Source: Psychrobacter sp. PL19 (lineage in GTDB: Bacteria; Pseudomonadota; Gammaproteobacteria; Pseudomonadales; Moraxellaceae). Taken from it: a stretch of DNA of 64,000 bases. The DNA is taken from assembly GCF_017875835.1 (NCBI RefSeq), contig NZ_JAGING010000001.1, positions 434,001-498,000 of the forward strand. The letters run 5' to 3'. This document shows positions 60,833-64,000 of this stretch, piece after piece (positions within the stretch are counted from its first letter, which is position 1; every line of letters begins with the position of its first letter). Under the pieces are notes generated by a model. It saw only the letters and a list, made by a program, of their open reading frames with translations, was not told where the DNA came from and did no database searches. The position numbers and the translations under genes were made by a program.

Positions 60833-61136
60833 GAACTTCTACCTTATTGAATTGCTATGCTCTTCATCCATTGTTATTTAATTCAGCACTCGTAAACCAG
60901 CACTGCTTAATTAAGACAAAATATGGAATGTAACAAAGTATTTCATTTTCAGCAATCTATTTATTCTCGTCTAATAAGTTGCGCACTATTCAATCAATTA
61001 GCAATAAGTGCCTGCTCCGTTCAAATTACAATTACCATGCAGGCGCGATTGCGAATTTTTGGTAAAATACACGGCTATCCCACTAATAAAAGTCACAGCG
61101 CCAGATAACGTTTATCTTGGCGTATTGCTACTGCCT
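60833..61136. other. Divergent spacer EamA/ABC exporter
   Basis: About 300 AT-rich bases. The part from 61008 is open in the frame of the ABC exporter, but its translation is not family-like. Promoters for both divergent genes are expected here. No other feature seen. Confidence 0.5.
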
Positions 61137-63053
61137 ATGAATTCTCTATTTCGATTTTTTGAATCGCGTCTCTCGGCCTTCCCTGACACGCCAATGCCCC
61201 TGCCTCGTGAGGGCCTGGTAAAATTTCTTTGGGCGTGTACTAAAGGTTTACGTGGCTGGCTATTGCTATTTATGATTTTGTCCGCGGGTATCGGGATTTA
61301 TGAAGCCATGCTGTTTGCATGGATTGGCAATATAGTCGATTGGCTCGGTACTTATACGCCGCAGAATCTATGGGCCGAAAAAGGCGATACGATGCTGCTG
61401 ATGCTCGCCGTACTAATTATTAGTCCCTTTTGGATTGCCTTATCTTCCTTTATTCATTTTCAAACCCTACAAGGCGTATTTCCAATGCAAATGCGCTGGC
61501 GTTTTCATCAGCGCATGCTTAGTCAATCCATGCAGTTTTATCAAGATGAATTTTCGGGTCGGGTCTCTGCCAAAGTGATGCAAACGGCTCTAGCAGTACG
61601 CGAGACTGTGATGACGGTCGCTGATATGTTTATGTATGTCACCGTCTACTTTATAACGACAAGCGTCATTCTATTTAATTTAGACAGCTTGTTATTGATA
61701 CCGTTTGTGGTTTGGTTTGTGCTGGTTGGGCTGACCATGTGGTACTTCATCCCCAAGCTCAAGCAGACCGCTGTTGTCCAAGCTGACGCGCGCGCTTTGA
61801 TGACGGGACGTATCACCGATGCTTACGCCAACATCATGACCGTCAAGCTGTTCAGTCATTCACGCCGTGAGCTGGGTTATGCTAAAAATGCTATGGGCCA
61901 GTTCCTGGGGACCGTCCACGCACAAATGCGCTGGGTCAGCTATTTGGAAGTCTCCACCCACCTTATCAGTGTGATCTTGGTTAGCAGCACGGCTGGCATT
62001 GCCTTATATTTATGGCAGCAAGGTGCGGTTGGTGTTGGTGCTATTGCAGCTGCAACAGCGATGGCCTTGCGATTAAATGGCCTAACCCGCTGGATCATGT
62101 GGCAGACGGCAAGTTTGTTTGAGAGTATCGGTACCGTTCAAGACGGCATGCGTACCTTGTCTGCACCGCAAACCATCGTGGATAAACCCAACGCCCCAGC
62201 CCTAAAAGTCACTAATGGTAATATAGTTTTTAATCATGTGGACTTCAGCTACGAGGGTGAGAATGGTGTGGCTGCGATCCAAACAGGTGCAAAAGTTGAT
62301 GTGGTTAAGACAGCAGAAACAACGCTAGAAACCTCACACGTAAGACTGCTGGATGACTTTCATTTAAATATCAAAGCAGGCGAAAAGATAGGCTTAGTTG
62401 GACGCTCAGGTGCCGGTAAATCAACCTTAGTTAATCTACTACTGCGCTTTTTTGATGTGGATAGCGGCAAAATTTATATCGATGGGCAAGCGATTAATGA
62501 GGTTACCCAAGAGTCATTACGTCGACAAATCGGTATGGTGACCCAAGATACCTCGCTACTGCATCGCACTGTCCGTGAAAACATTGCCTACGGTCGCCCT
62601 GATGCTACCGATGATGAAATCATATTTGCATCCAAGCAAGCACAGGCATGGGACTTTATCAAAGAATTATATGACGATAAAGGCAACACTGCCCTTGATA
62701 CTCAAGTCGGTGAACGCGGGGTCAAGCTCTCTGGCGGTCAACGTCAACGCATTGCTATCTCACGGGTCATGCTCAAAAACGCGCCTATTCTATTACTAGA
62801 TGAGGCCACTAGTGCCCTTGATTCTGAAATTGAATTTGCCATTACCGAAAGCTTAAACGATATCATGACCGGCAAAACTGTGATTGCTATCGCCCACCGT
62901 TTATCGACTATTGCAGCACTTGATAGATTGGTAGTGATGGATAAAGGACGTATCATTGAGCAAGGCAGCCACAATGAACTACTGGCATTAAATGGCGTTT
63001 ATGCCCGATTATGGCATCGTCAAAGTGGTGGCTTCTTAGGGGAAGACAGCTAA
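61137..63053 (+). CDS. ABC exporter, fused membrane and ATPase domains
   Basis: Type I (MsbA/ABCB-like) exporter: six helices within residues ~30-330, then an ATPase with Walker A GLVGRSGAGKSTLVNLL, Q-loop MVTQDTSLLHRTVRENIAYG, signature LSGGQRQRIAISR, Walker B ILLLDEATSALD and switch histidine AIAHRLSTIA. The segment before Walker A carries an unusual insert of ~25 residues. I start at the ATG at 61137 (MNSLFRFFESRL, 638 residues). Substrate not predictable. An alpha/beta hydrolase gene follows by 48 bp. Confidence 0.92.
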   Translation: MNSLFRFFESRLSAFPDTPMPLPREGLVKFLWACTKGLRGWLLLFMILSAGIGIYEAMLFAWIGNIVDWLGTYTPQNLWAEKGDTMLLMLAVLIISPFWIALSSFIHFQTLQGVFPMQMRWRFHQRMLSQSMQFYQDEFSGRVSAKVMQTALAVRETVMTVADMFMYVTVYFITTSVILFNLDSLLLIPFVVWFVLVGLTMWYFIPKLKQTAVVQADARALMTGRITDAYANIMTVKLFSHSRRELGYAKNAMGQFLGTVHAQMRWVSYLEVSTHLISVILVSSTAGIALYLWQQGAVGVGAIAAATAMALRLNGLTRWIMWQTASLFESIGTVQDGMRTLSAPQTIVDKPNAPALKVTNGNIVFNHVDFSYEGENGVAAIQTGAKVDVVKTAETTLETSHVRLLDDFHLNIKAGEKIGLVGRSGAGKSTLVNLLLRFFDVDSGKIYIDGQAINEVTQESLRRQIGMVTQDTSLLHRTVRENIAYGRPDATDDEIIFASKQAQAWDFIKELYDDKGNTALDTQVGERGVKLSGGQRQRIAISRVMLKNAPILLLDEATSALDSEIEFAITESLNDIMTGKTVIAIAHRLSTIAALDRLVVMDKGRIIEQGSHNELLALNGVYARLWHRQSGGFLGEDS

Positions 63054-63101
63054 ACGGCCAGAACTTCGCTGAATTAAACAACACGGGGATGTGGCATCAT
63101 T

Positions 63102-64000
63102 ATGGAAGAACTTGCAAAAAGTATTGCTATTAACGGGCAACAAGCGCGCTATTACGATTTGAGTGAACTTGATGAGACGGCTGATTCAGATGCCAACTTA
63201 CGGGTGCCGGCGCACTTTTATGCTGGCAATGGTTTCACAGTCGGTGCCTATACACCGTTATTGAAGGCGCTGGGTTCAGGTTTTGACATCTCATCATTGG
63301 CGATGCGTGGTTACTGGTACGATAAGCCGACCAGTAAACGACTCACTCGCGCCCAAGATGCCGATATGCTGATCGAGTTTTTAGAAAAAACCCAAGAGGC
63401 TCCTATCGTTGGTATTGGTCATTCGCAAGGGGCAACTGCCACCGCTATTGCTGCGGCCAAGCGTCCTGACTTGTTTTCACAGTTATATCTCATAGAACCA
63501 GTGACTTTCACCAAGGCGCAAACGCTACTGTATGACCTAATGCCACGCGCCCTCAAAATGACTCGTGAACCTTTCAAAAGCACATTAACCAAACAAACCA
63601 CCTGGCCAAGTGTGCAAGCCTTTTATGAGTACCTGCGTGCGCTGCGTGCCTATCGTCGTATTAGCAATGAGCATTTACAAGTATTCGCTGAACAAAGCTT
63701 AGTCGCACAGACAGATGACAGTTATGCCTTGATGTTTACTCCTGAGCAAGAGCTGGCCAACTATTTTGGCACCCCTTATATTGATGCGGCCCTCAAAAAG
63801 CTACGTTGCCCTTATACGCTTATTACTGGCAAGCCCACGCTATTTATTAATGATAAAGTCAGAAAACAGTGGCAAAAATTTGTCCCTGCTGAGCGCATTA
63901 TCTCTTTGCCCGATTACGGCCACTTGCTACCCATGGAAGCGCCTATAGAATGTGCTCGTCTTATCTTAAATGGCTGTGACCAGTATGATAATAGTAAAGG
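63102..64000 (+). CDS. Alpha/beta hydrolase, 3' end outside window
   Basis: An open frame from the ATG at 63102 runs to the right edge without a stop (about 299 codons). Early segment PAHFYAGNGFTVGAYTPLL holds the oxyanion-type region, the nucleophile elbow is GIGHSQGATA (serine near residue 109), and the histidine is probably in LPDYGHLLPME near the end. An acid residue likely lies near the LITGKPTLFIND segment. Substrate unknown. It follows the ABC exporter closely and may share its transcript. Confidence 0.85.
   Translation, partial: MEELAKSIAINGQQARYYDLSELDETADSDANLRVPAHFYAGNGFTVGAYTPLLKALGSGFDISSLAMRGYWYDKPTSKRLTRAQDADMLIEFLEKTQEAPIVGIGHSQGATATAIAAAKRPDLFSQLYLIEPVTFTKAQTLLYDLMPRALKMTREPFKSTLTKQTTWPSVQAFYEYLRALRAYRRISNEHLQVFAEQSLVAQTDDSYALMFTPEQELANYFGTPYIDAALKKLRCPYTLITGKPTLFINDKVRKQWQKFVPAERIISLPDYGHLLPMEAPIECARLILNGCDQYDNSK

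Noticed and set aside
61008..61136. 43-codon N-terminal extension of the ABC exporter
   Set aside because: The extension is not exporter-like; the ATG at 61137 gives the normal family start.

Overview
The window looks like a chromosomal segment of a moderately AT-rich gammaproteobacterium of the Moraxellaceae, most likely Psychrobacter. The evidence is gene content and order: ubiG-mupP-yciK, galE-galU-pgi-ugd with a nearby phosphohexomutase (as in the Acinetobacter capsule border), gltA divergent from sdhCDAB-sucAB-lpd-sucCD, and argH/algZ-algR-hemCD-hemX. Protein motifs fit that assignment. The species call is inference, since no search was run. I see no rRNA, tRNA, prophage, insertion sequence or CRISPR array. 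This is mostly core housekeeping DNA, and both end genes are cut by the window edges.

Layout. 1-1214: the 3' end of a COG0523 (CobW-like) gene facing a small DksA/TraR zinc-finger gene. 1367-3964 (minus): ubiG, mupP and a YciK-like dehydrogenase. 4406-5026: dsbA. 5179-11863 (minus): pcnB, folK, panB, panC, rapZ, darP. 12262-13663 (minus): mazG and a comEA-like gene. 13864-20956: a sugar-nucleotide block with phosphohexomutase (plus) against galE, galU, pgi and a degenerate UDP-glucose dehydrogenase homologue (minus). 21091-34627 (minus): the TCA operons sdhCDAB, sucAB, lpd and sucCD, with gltA divergent at 35700. 37112-38772 (minus): a lipoprotein and an HExxH protein. 39009-41696: rarA and a RibBX-type ribB. 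41923-46955 (minus): thioesterase, hemX, hemD, hemC and algR. 47104-49760: algZ and argH, divergent with overlapping 5' ends. 50233-55878: yggX, then the pst operon (pstSCAB-phoU, minus) behind a clear Pho box. 56253-58663: a TPP riboswitch and thiC. 58779-60832 (minus): class I aldolase and an EamA transporter. 61137-64000: an ABC exporter and a truncated alpha/beta hydrolase.

The most unusual content is not a gene cassette. First, five copies of a palindromic intergenic repeat of about 110-160 bp occur in two sequence types; two copies sit inside the pst operon and one lies just before yggX. Second, short tandem duplications with periods of 8-18 bp recur both between genes and inside conserved genes (hemD, pgi, mazG). 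Third, two proteins keep their family fold but have lost key active-site residues: a Ugd homologue without the catalytic cysteine, and an AlgZ-like sensor without a recognisable ATP-binding N-box. Fourth, poly(A) polymerase carries a very long disordered tail with a repeated four-arginine motif. I did not find a clearly new defence or biosynthetic system; the degenerate Ugd and the repeat family are the best leads.
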